Below the pieces are notes generated by a model. It saw only the letters and a program-made list of their open reading frames with translations. It ran no database searches and was not told the origin of the DNA. A stretch of DNA of 12,342 nucleotides from DASPKW01 sp038244055 (GTDB taxonomy: Bacteria > Planctomycetota > Phycisphaerae > Tepidisphaerales > Tepidisphaeraceae), in contig JBBRTW010000198.1 in the NCBI GenBank assembly GCA_038244055.1, forward strand, positions 1 to 12,342. The letters run 5' to 3'. Shown here piece by piece: positions 6,933 to 12,342 of this stretch. Every line of letters begins with the position of its first letter. Position 1 is the first letter of the stretch. The translations under genes and the position numbers were made by a program.

Positions 6933-8597
6933 ATGTCCACAGACCCTCTGGCTCGCTGGGGCCTCCACCCTGTCACCCTCACCGACAGGCCCCTCATGGA
7001 GCCTTTCTTTCAGTCCCTGAAACTCCCCCTCTCGGACTATACGTTTTCCCAGCTCTTCACCTGGCGCAATTCCCTGCGCATCGCCTGGACGATCGTGGAG
7101 AACCATCTCTGCGTCTTCGCCAACGGCAGCGGCGACCTCACCCTTTTAATTCCGCCCATCGGCGATACCCATTCCGACCGCGCCCTCGCCGGCGCGTTCG
7201 AAATCATGGATGCCTACAACGCCGCCCACCACTGCCCCGAGCGCAGCCGCATCGAATACGTCAGCGAAGAACTCCTGAATCGCTTCGATGCCGCCAAGCT
7301 CACCGTCACCCCCCAGGGCAGCGACTATCTCTACGATGTCTCCCGCATGATCGACCTCGCCGGCGGCGACCTCGCCTCCAAGCGACAGGCCAGGAACCGC
7401 TTCATGCGCAACTACGCCTTCCGCTCCGAGCCCTACGACCGCGCCAAGCATTTCGAGCCCTGCCGCGACCTGCTCAACCTCTGGAAAGACCGCCAGGATG
7501 ATGCCCACGCCGGCGAAACCTCCAGCGCCATCAAACGCACCAAGGAATCCCTCGCCACCCAGCTCACCCTCGAATGCGCCGATGAGCTCGGCCTCAAAGG
7601 CATGGTCGTCTACGTCCGCGATGAAACCGGCCAAGACCAGATCAAAGGCTTCACCTTCGGCGAACCCCTCGGCTCCGATCAAAGCTCCATCGTCGTCGAA
7701 AAAACCGACTTGGAGTGCAAAGGCCTCGCCCAATACATCTTCAGCCAGTTCTGCGCCACCGCCTGGTCCGCCTACCCCCTCGTCAACGCCGGCGACGACT
7801 GGGGCCTCGAATCCCTGGCCTGGACCAAGAACAGCTATCGGCCAGTCAAACTCCTGAAAAAATACGTCATGACCCCCGTCCGCGCAACCATGTCCCTCCC
7901 CGCGTCGAATCATTTGCCCTCGATCGAAAACGTGAAATATGAAGACGTGAAACATGAAGACATGAAACATGAAGAAGCCGCGCTGGCCGCTTCTTCAATC
8001 AGTCTTCAATCCGCAAGCCTCGTTCAGGGTCAGGAGCCGGCCACCAACAATGCCGATTCGCCGACGAGGGTTCCCCGGCTCCTGACCCTTTCTCGTGATT
8101 CAGCGGAGAGTTTCGCCAAAGCAGACCCAGACCTGACGATTCGCCCCGCCTCCCGCACCGATCTCTCCGGCGTTTGTGCCATCGAGCAATCCTGCTTCTC
8201 CCACTACAAGCTCAACCGCCGCCAGCTCAATTACCTGCAAGCCCGCCAGACCGCCGTCTTCCTCGTCGCCGAGGCCGAGGGCCGAATCGTCGGCGAAGGC
8301 ATCGCCTTGGTTCGCCACCACAAATCCGGCATCTCCGGCCGAATCTACAGCCTCGCCGTCGACCCCGCCCGCCGCCGCGGCGGCGTCGGCGAAAAACTCC
8401 TGCGCGCCATGATCGAATCATTAGCCGACCAGGGCGCGCGCCGCATCTACCTCGAAGTCGAAGGTGAGAACATCAGCGCCGTCCGCCTCTACCAGCGCCT
8501 CGGCTTCGTCAACATCGGCGTGCTCCCCGATTACTACGGCCGGGGCCACAACGGCGTCCACATGATGTTCCAAACCGCCGTCCCCGTCGCGGCCTGA
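6933..8597 (+). CDS. Two-domain protein: DUF2156 (LPG-synthase C-terminal-like) fused to a RimI-like GNAT acetyltransferase
   Basis: The product is 554 residues from ATG 6933. Residues about 1-315 match DUF2156/COG4866, the family that includes the catalytic domain of phosphatidylglycerol lysyltransferases. Markers are FSQLFTWRNS, DYLYDVSRMIDLAGGDLASK followed by RQARNRF, and near its end NAGDDWGLESLAWTKNSYRP, the expected N-x-x-DD-x-G-x-x-x-L-x-x-x-K-x-SY-x-P. No membrane segments are present, so it is not a full MprF. Residues about 403-554 are a GNAT acetyltransferase with acetyl-CoA motif R481-x-x-G484-x-G486 (ARRRGGVG), then YLEVEGENISAVRLYQRLGF, typical of RimI-like enzymes. The two are joined by ~85 residues of low-complexity linker carrying three 5-residue repeats and a palindromic DNA repeat. 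Substrates are unknown; aminoacyl or acetyl transfer is inferred from family. A GTG at 6873 gives a 20-residue longer form. AGGAGG at 6913-6918 fits neither start well, being 14 nt before 6933. Confidence 0.85.
   Translation: MSTDPLARWGLHPVTLTDRPLMEPFFQSLKLPLSDYTFSQLFTWRNSLRIAWTIVENHLCVFANGSGDLTLLIPPIGDTHSDRALAGAFEIMDAYNAAHHCPERSRIEYVSEELLNRFDAAKLTVTPQGSDYLYDVSRMIDLAGGDLASKRQARNRFMRNYAFRSEPYDRAKHFEPCRDLLNLWKDRQDDAHAGETSSAIKRTKESLATQLTLECADELGLKGMVVYVRDETGQDQIKGFTFGEPLGSDQSSIVVEKTDLECKGLAQYIFSQFCATAWSAYPLVNAGDDWGLESLAWTKNSYRPVKLLKKYVMTPVRATMSLPASNHLPSIENVKYEDVKHEDMKHEEAALAASSISLQSASLVQGQEPATNNADSPTRVPRLLTLSRDSAESFAKADPDLTIRPASRTDLSGVCAIEQSCFSHYKLNRRQLNYLQARQTAVFLVAEAEGRIVGEGIALVRHHKSGISGRIYSLAVDPARRRGGVGEKLLRAMIESLADQGARRIYLEVEGENISAVRLYQRLGFVNIGVLPDYYGRGHNGVHMMFQTAVPVAA
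7932..7976 (+). repeat. Three 15-bp tandem repeats in the interdomain linker
   Basis: Units GTGAAATATGAAGAC, GTGAAACATGAAGAC and ATGAAACATGAAGAA follow one another in frame and encode VKYED-VKHED-MKHEE (residues 334-348), a charged helical stretch. The units are AT-richer than the surrounding gene and use codons (GTG, AAA, GAA) less common in the neighbours, suggesting recent local duplication. Confidence 0.85.
8026..8089. repeat. Perfect 15-bp inverted repeat inside the coding sequence
   Basis: AGGGTCAGGAGCCGG (8026-8040) is the exact reverse complement of CCGGCTCCTGACCCT (8075-8089), with 34 bp between. It lies wholly within the linker between the DUF2156 and GNAT domains and is translated in frame without a stop. 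The size and structure resemble a REP/MITE-like palindromic element that landed in a tolerant linker or in a former intergenic space. Confidence 0.85.
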
Positions 8598-8600
8598 GCA

Positions 8601-8667
8601 TTAACTCCCTCACTCGGGAGAGCCTTTACTCCCTCTCCTGTACTCGGGAGAGGGCGGGGGTGAGGGT
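8601..8667 (+). repeat. Tandem hairpin repeat after the DUF2156-GNAT gene
   Basis: CCCTCTCC (8631-8638) pairs with GGAGAGGG (8647-8654) around an 8-nt loop. A shorter related unit (ACTCCCTCACTCGGGAGAG, from 8604) precedes it, so the motif ACTCCCT...ACTCGGGAGAG appears twice in tandem. It begins just after the stop at 8597. It may stabilise or end the transcript, but no T-run follows. The CCCTCTCC...GGAGAGGG type is common between genes in many GC-rich bacteria (from memory). Confidence 0.7.
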
Positions 8668-8710
8668 CTTCGAGTCGCGAAAAAAGGCCTAGGCAGATTC
8701 GTTGATAGCT

Positions 8711-8733
8711 CAATGATTGCAATCAAATCATTG
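8711..8733. promoter_or_regulatory. Inverted repeat CAATGATT-N7-AATCATTG upstream of hemC
   Basis: A perfect 8-bp inverted repeat (8711-8718 / 8726-8733) with a 7-nt spacer lies just upstream of the candidate hemC promoter. It is AT-rich in GC-rich surroundings and has the size of a dimeric repressor or activator site. The protein that would bind is unknown. Confidence 0.35.
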
Positions 8734-8750
8734 CAGTCTTCGCCCGCCTT

Positions 8751-8779
8751 TTCCCATTCTCCCCCTCCCGCCGTACAAT
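8751..8779 (+). promoter_or_regulatory. hemC: Candidate hemC promoter TTCCCA-N17-TACAAT
   Basis: TACAAT (8774-8779) matches the sigma-70 -10 box at 5 of 6 bases. TTCCCA (8751-8756), 17 bp upstream, matches -35 at 4 of 6. The ATG follows only 12 nt after the -10 box, so transcription would begin a few bases before the start codon. That agrees with the lack of a Shine-Dalgarno sequence. Confidence 0.35.
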
Positions 8780-8791
8780 ACCCCCACCTCA

Positions 8792-9739
8792 ATGCCAGAC
8801 CCCACCACCGAAACCATCCTCCGCCTCGGCGCTCGCGGCAGTCTCCTCTCCCGAATGCAGTCCCAATGGGTTGCCGATGCCCTCGAAAAGCTCCACCCCG
8901 GCCTGAAAATCGAGCTCGTCCTCATCAAGACCACCGGCGATCAGGTGCAGGATCGCCCCCTGCATGAAGTCGGCGGCAAGGGCGTGTTCACCAAGGAACT
9001 CGAAATCGCCCTCCTGGAGAACAAGGTCGATTTCGCCGTCCACAGCTTCAAGGATGTCCCCGTGACCATGCCCCTGGTCGCCCAGGAAAATCTCGTGTTC
9101 GCCGCCGTTCCCAAGCGCGAGGACCCTCGCGATGTACTGGTCTCCAAGAAGGCCCGCACCATCGCCGGCCTCCCCCGCTGCGCCAAAGTCGGCACCGGCA
9201 GCCTGCGCCGCCGCTGCCAGATTCTCTCCCTCCGCCCGGACCTCGATGTCCAGCTCATTCGCGGCAATGTCGACACCCGCATCAAGAAGCTCCGCGCCGG
9301 CGAGTTCGATGCGGTTCTCCTCGCCATGGCCGGCCTGCGCCGCGCCGGCCTCTACGATGACACCGACATGAACGCCGTCCCCTCCGATGAACTGGTCCCC
9401 TGCGCCGGCCAGGCCGCCCTCGCGCTGCAATGCCGCAAGGATGATGCCTCCACCCGCGCCCTCCTGGCCGCCCTGAACGACCCCACCGATTTCGCCTGCG
9501 TCGATCTGGAGCGCAAAGTCGTCGCCGCCCTCCATGGCGATTGCCATTCCCCCATCGCCGCCTGGGCCACCATCACCGGCCCGCAAATCCACCTCACCGC
9601 CGCCGTCGGCCGCCGCACCGGCGAACCCCCCGTCCTCAAAGCCCAGGCCGTCGCCCCCATGGAAAAACCCGATGATGCCCTCGCCGCCGTAATCCGCGCC
9701 CTGGAAGATCAAGGCGTCCGCGCAGCGCTGGCCGGGTGA
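8792..9739 (+). CDS. hemC: Porphobilinogen deaminase / hydroxymethylbilane synthase (EC 2.5.1.61)
   Basis: Cytoplasmic enzyme joining four porphobilinogens into hydroxymethylbilane in tetrapyrrole synthesis. At 315 residues it is full length for the family (about 310). Family blocks are LRLGARGSLLSRMQSQWVAD at the N-terminus, IKTTGD, VGGKGVFTKELE, DFAVHSFKDVP with the catalytic Asp at 88 (Asp84 in E. coli), VGTGSLRRRCQ, LIRGNVDTRIKKL and LHGDCHSPIAAWA with Cys251, which attaches the dipyrromethane cofactor (Cys242 in E. coli). ATG 8792 is chosen because the conserved first strand begins a few residues later. The in-frame extension to 8717 is Pro-rich and crosses the candidate promoter. No other haem genes are nearby, and the spacing on both sides contains repeats, so it is probably transcribed alone. 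Confidence 0.97.
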   Translation: MPDPTTETILRLGARGSLLSRMQSQWVADALEKLHPGLKIELVLIKTTGDQVQDRPLHEVGGKGVFTKELEIALLENKVDFAVHSFKDVPVTMPLVAQENLVFAAVPKREDPRDVLVSKKARTIAGLPRCAKVGTGSLRRRCQILSLRPDLDVQLIRGNVDTRIKKLRAGEFDAVLLAMAGLRRAGLYDDTDMNAVPSDELVPCAGQAALALQCRKDDASTRALLAALNDPTDFACVDLERKVVAALHGDCHSPIAAWATITGPQIHLTAAVGRRTGEPPVLKAQAVAPMEKPDDALAAVIRALEDQGVRAALAG

Positions 9740-9747
9740 ACAACGGA

Positions 9748-9807
9748 ACAAGCCGGGATAGAGCGTCGGGAGCGACAGCGACCAAAGCGCCATCCCGGAT
9801 GGCGTCG
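9748..9807 (+). repeat. Palindromic intergenic repeat, copy 2 (CCGGGAT/ATCCCGG stem)
   Basis: Same orientation and outline as 406-462: ACAAGCCGGGA, an interior with AGCG words, then TCCCGGATGGC. The stem is CCGGGAT (9753-9759) / ATCCCGG (9792-9798). Relative to copy 1, the inner stem pair changed from C-G to T-A on both sides, keeping pairing. It starts 8 bp after the hemC stop. Confidence 0.75.
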
Positions 9808-9849
9808 TTCGCAAGTGGGCCAACTGTCGCACGGCACGCACCCCTTCCT

Positions 9850-9917
9850 CATTTCGAATTTTCATCATTGCGCCTTCCGATTTGTTTCGCCATTCGAAAT
9901 TCGTCATTCGAAATTCC
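9850..9917. repeat. TTCGAA-rich short repeats
   Basis: CATTCGAAATTC occurs twice in tandem with a 14-bp period (9891-9902 and 9905-9916), and a related CATTTCGAATTTTCAT lies at 9850-9865. Each has a palindromic TTCGAA core. The tract sits between hemC and the next gene and is AT-rich. It looks like a dispersed intergenic repeat of unknown role. Confidence 0.65.
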
Positions 9918-9933
9918 TCCACCATCCATCCTC

Positions 9934-9961
9934 TTGCAAACTCCTTCCCGTCCTCCACAAT
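9934..9961 (+). promoter_or_regulatory. Candidate promoter TTGCAA-N16-CACAAT
   Basis: TTGCAA (9934-9939) and CACAAT (9956-9961) are a modest sigma-70-like pair placed 11 nt before ATG 9973. This is nearly the same arrangement as at hemC, where ACAAT is followed by a C-rich leader and then ATG. No Shine-Dalgarno sequence is present. Confidence 0.25.
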
Positions 9962-9972
9962 CGCCCTCACCC

Positions 9973-10740
9973 ATGCTCCACTATTTCAAATTCCGCCAGG
10001 ACCTCTTCGCCCCCGTCCCCGCCAGCGATGCCTACCTCAAGCGCGGCGCGGGCAAGGGCTGGCCCGAAGAATGCCCCCCCATCCGCGCGGCCAACGGTTT
10101 TGGCTTCGACCTCCTCGCCAATTTCGACATCACCTTCACCCGCAAGCGCGATGGCTCGTGGAAGGTCGATCCCGATGTCGTCATCGCCTCCGATTTCGAC
10201 TACGCCTCCACCGAGGAATCCGATGGCCAGCCCCTGACCCAGCAGTACGCCTGGTTCTGGGAAAGAGGCCAGAAACTTCCCCACGCCATCTCCGACAACG
10301 TCTGGAGCGAGATTAACAACCAGGTGAAGATTTCCACCTTCCTCTTCCTCAAGACCGACCCCAACGAGCTGATCCTCTTCACCGATATTCCCAACCTCTC
10401 CGATTCCCGCCCCTGGCGCACCATGAGCGGGCTGGTCGATGCGGATTGGTATCCCGCCTCTTATCCCTGGCACGCGGTGATCGAGCTCGATCGCCGCGAG
10501 AAAAAAGTCACCATTAAAAAAGGCGAACCGATCTGCCGGATCATCCCGGTCCGCCGCGATACCTATTTCGCGGCCGAGATGTCCCCCGAATCCTTCGACA
10601 CCTTCTTCGAGCGCGGCCAGAAATGGCTGGCCACCCACGGCCGCTTCGAGCACGAGGCGGCCGATTCCCCGGCCCACGTCGACATCACCCGCACCTACGT
10701 CCGCCAGCAGGTGCGCTCGAAGTTCATCGTGATGACCTGA
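9973..10740 (+). CDS. DUF6065-like protein of unknown function
   Basis: The product is 255 residues, soluble, with no signal peptide or membrane segment. The order WPEECPPIRAANGFGFDLLA near the N-terminus, then NNQVKISTFLFLKTDP, then the FTDIPNL segment, then MSGLVDADWYPASYPW, then KGEPICRIIPVRR resembles the DUF6065 pattern as I remember it (P-x-x-C-x-P...AN..G, an RTPPG-like centre, a G-x-V-E/D-x-DW block, and a GEP-x-x-x-I-x-P segment). No catalytic function is established for the family that I know of. Homologues I recall are found near secondary-metabolite or 2OG-oxygenase-like genes, which does not help here. ATG 9973 is chosen because the open frame to 9736 runs through the intergenic repeats. 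It is convergent with the sulfatase. Confidence 0.65.
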   Translation: MLHYFKFRQDLFAPVPASDAYLKRGAGKGWPEECPPIRAANGFGFDLLANFDITFTRKRDGSWKVDPDVVIASDFDYASTEESDGQPLTQQYAWFWERGQKLPHAISDNVWSEINNQVKISTFLFLKTDPNELILFTDIPNLSDSRPWRTMSGLVDADWYPASYPWHAVIELDRREKKVTIKKGEPICRIIPVRRDTYFAAEMSPESFDTFFERGQKWLATHGRFEHEAADSPAHVDITRTYVRQQVRSKFIVMT

Positions 10741-10754
10741 ACGGTCCCGCGCGG

Positions 10755-10826
10755 GCTAACGCGAATAATTCAGATGAACCACGAAAAACACGAAGGGCAC
10801 GAAGAGGACTGGAGAAGAGTAGAAAT
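10755..10826 (+). repeat. 72-bp dispersed repeat, copy 2
   Basis: Matches the reverse complement of 1908-1979 at 67 of 72 positions (differences at repeat positions 7, 17, 30, 52 and 56). It lies between two convergent genes, 14 bp after one stop and 27 bp before the other. A perfect 10-bp palindrome CCCGCGCGGG (10746-10755) abuts its left end. The two copies enclose about 8.8 kb in inverted orientation. Confidence 0.9.
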
Positions 10827-10853
10827 CTGGGTTAATGCGCCGGCAATGAAGGG

Positions 10854-12260
10854 TCACGGCGTCGTGTCTTTGAGCTGCTTGCGCTGCTTCTCGAGCTCTT
10901 TGGTCATCATATCGCGGACTTCGCTGTAGTCGGGGGCGAGGTAGAGGTTCTTGAGCTCGTTGGGATCTTTCTGGAGGTCGTACAGCTCCCATTCGTTGAG
11001 ATCGGTGAAATAGATCAGCTTGTAGCGGTCCGTGCGAACGCCGTAGTGGGGGTGGACATGGTGGGGCTGGGGAAATTCGTAGTAAGGGTAGTAGATGCTC
11101 TTGCGCCAGTCTTCGGGGGTTTTGCCTTCGAGGATGGGGCGGAGGCTGCGGCCCTGAAGGTCTTCCGGGATTTTCGCGCCGGCGTAGTCCAGGAAAGTCG
11201 GGGCGAAGTCGACGTTGGTGACGAGCTCTTTGGCGACCGTGCCGGGCTTGATGTGGCCGGGGTAGCGGATCAGCAGCGGCACGCGCAGCGATTGCTCGTA
11301 CATGAAGCGCTTGTCGAACCAGCCGTGATCGCCGAGGAAGAAACCGTTGTCGGAGGTGTAGATGACGATGGTGTTGTCGGCGAGGCCGGCCTTGTCGAGA
11401 TAATCCAATGCGCGGCCGACATTGTCATCCAGGGCCGCGATGACCCGCAGGTAATCCTTGATGAAGCGCTGGTATTTCCATTCGGTGAGCTTGTCGCCGG
11501 TCAGGCCGGGCGGGGGATCGATCTTGACATCGGTCTTGGTGAGGGTCTTGGCGATGGTCATGTCCTGGTCTTTGGCGGCCGTGCCGCGATTCTCGTACTT
11601 GTCCCAGAACGTTTCGGGCAGGGGGATATCGGCATCCTCGTACATTTTGGAATGCTTCTCATCGGGGTTCCAGGCGCGGTGCGGCGCCTTGTGATGATAG
11701 AGAACGCAGAAGGGCTTGGATTTGTCGACCTTCTCGAGATAGTCCAGGACCTGATCGGTGATGATGTCCGTCACATAGCCCTTCACGATGCCGCGCTTGC
11801 CGTTGGTGACAAAGATCGGGTCGAAGTAACGACCCTGGTCAGGAAGGATCGACCAGAAATCAAAGCCGGTTGGGTCCGATCCCAGATGCCATTTTCCAAA
11901 CATGGCCGTGGAATACCCGGCCTGCTGCAAAAGCTTGGGGAAGGTCTGCTGCGAGCCGTCAAATTTCGCGTTGGGCTTGTTGTCGGGGAAGCCGTTCATA
12001 TGGGAATATTTGCCGGTCATCAGGCAGGCGCGCGAGGGGCCGCAGAGGGCGTTGGTGACAAAGGCGTTGTCGAAGCGGACGCCGCCGGCGGCGATGCGAT
12101 CGAGGTTGGGGGTTCGGTTGATCTTCGAGCCGTAGGCCGAGAGGGCGTGGGCGGCGTGATCATCGGCCATGATGTAGAGAATATTGGGCCGGCGGGCGGG
12201 GGGGGGTTCCGGGGCGGTGAGGGGGAGCGCGGGGATCGCGGTGAGGATCGTGGAGAGCAA
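10854..12260 (-). CDS. Exported S1-family (formylglycine-dependent) sulfatase
   Basis: Hydrolyses a sulfate ester, probably on a polysaccharide, outside the cytoplasm. From TTG 12260 it has 468 residues: a hydrophobic leader (about 1-16), a Pro-rich spacer, RRPNILYIMADDH with metal-binding D33 and D34, and the signature C73-G-P-S-R77, whose Cys must be converted to formylglycine by a sulfatase-maturating enzyme not in this window. GKWHLG (122-127), HHKAPHRAW (189-197), YTSDNGFFLGDHGWFDK (301-317) and a C-terminal YKLIYF...ELYDLQKDPNE subdomain follow. The catalytic set looks complete. The overall sequence resembles N-acetylglucosamine-6-sulfatase/mucin-desulfating type enzymes (SulfAtlas S1_8 or S1_11 range, from memory), so the substrate is not certain. 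No ATG is available: the frame closes at a TGA at 12303-12305, leaving TTG 12260 or CTG 12284. The leader lacks the usual basic N-terminus, so the start is doubtful. It lies next to rhamnose genes but on the other strand. Confidence 0.92.
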   Translation of the reverse strand: MLSTILTAIPALPLTAPEPPPARRPNILYIMADDHAAHALSAYGSKINRTPNLDRIAAGGVRFDNAFVTNALCGPSRACLMTGKYSHMNGFPDNKPNAKFDGSQQTFPKLLQQAGYSTAMFGKWHLGSDPTGFDFWSILPDQGRYFDPIFVTNGKRGIVKGYVTDIITDQVLDYLEKVDKSKPFCVLYHHKAPHRAWNPDEKHSKMYEDADIPLPETFWDKYENRGTAAKDQDMTIAKTLTKTDVKIDPPPGLTGDKLTEWKYQRFIKDYLRVIAALDDNVGRALDYLDKAGLADNTIVIYTSDNGFFLGDHGWFDKRFMYEQSLRVPLLIRYPGHIKPGTVAKELVTNVDFAPTFLDYAGAKIPEDLQGRSLRPILEGKTPEDWRKSIYYPYYEFPQPHHVHPHYGVRTDRYKLIYFTDLNEWELYDLQKDPNELKNLYLAPDYSEVRDMMTKELEKQRKQLKDTTP

Positions 12261-12342
12261 GAGCGCGGGGAGAAGGGGGGTCAGGGGGGGTTCGTTGTAG
12301 GTTCAGGGATTTGGTAACGCGGCGGGCGGGGGAAGGGGAGGG

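Noticed and set aside
9891..9917. TTCGAA tandem units as a CRISPR array
   Set aside because: The unit is only 14 bp, with two to three copies and no unique spacers; no cas genes are present.
11046..12317. Plus-strand frame opposite the sulfatase
   Set aside because: Gly/Val/Asp-rich antisense shadow; the minus strand carries the complete sulfatase signature.

Overview
The window is GC-rich DNA with long, mostly co-directional genes. I think it comes from a member of the Planctomycetota or another PVC-group bacterium, but no rRNA or other taxonomic marker is present. The clues are a secreted sulfatase next to deoxy-sugar catabolism, strong use of GAT for Asp beside C-ending codons elsewhere, and intergenic repeats of the CACGAAGGGCACGAAGA type, which I associate from memory with such genomes.

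Layout: (1) Positions 2-361 (+) are the 3' end of a gene whose product ends in a Vsr-like nuclease domain of the kind found at the C-terminus of large helicases. (2) Positions 516-6563 (+) form an L-rhamnose uptake and isomerisation cluster: L-rhamnose isomerase RhaA, a 206-bp repeat-bearing gap, then a tightly coupled CUT2-type ABC importer of ATPase, permease and a second permease. The second permease is fused in frame to the periplasmic sugar-binding protein. The three importer genes overlap by ATGA junctions. (3) Positions 6564-6932 hold no convincing gene but contain a locally AT-rich dyad. (4) Positions 6933-8597 (+) encode a DUF2156 (lysyl-phosphatidylglycerol-synthase-like) domain joined to a RimI-like GNAT acetyltransferase by a linker built partly from DNA repeats. 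(5) Positions 8792-9739 (+) are hemC. (6) Positions 9973-10740 (+) are a DUF6065-like protein. (7) Positions 10854-12260 (-) are an exported S1-type sulfatase, convergent with the previous gene.

How the genes fit together: the importer would bring L-rhamnose into the cytoplasm and RhaA would convert it to L-rhamnulose. The kinase, aldolase and any rhamnose regulator are not in the window. The sulfatase could release sulfate from sulfated, possibly rhamnose-containing, polysaccharides, but that link rests on proximity only. HemC and the DUF6065-like protein look unrelated to sugar use.

The most unusual features are the permease/binding-protein fusion with a strong ribosome-binding site and ATG embedded at the domain junction; a second fusion whose linker carries a perfect 15-bp inverted repeat and a 15-bp tandem repeat; a 72-bp repeat present twice in inverted orientation; and a palindromic repeat present twice whose stem shows a compensatory base-pair change.
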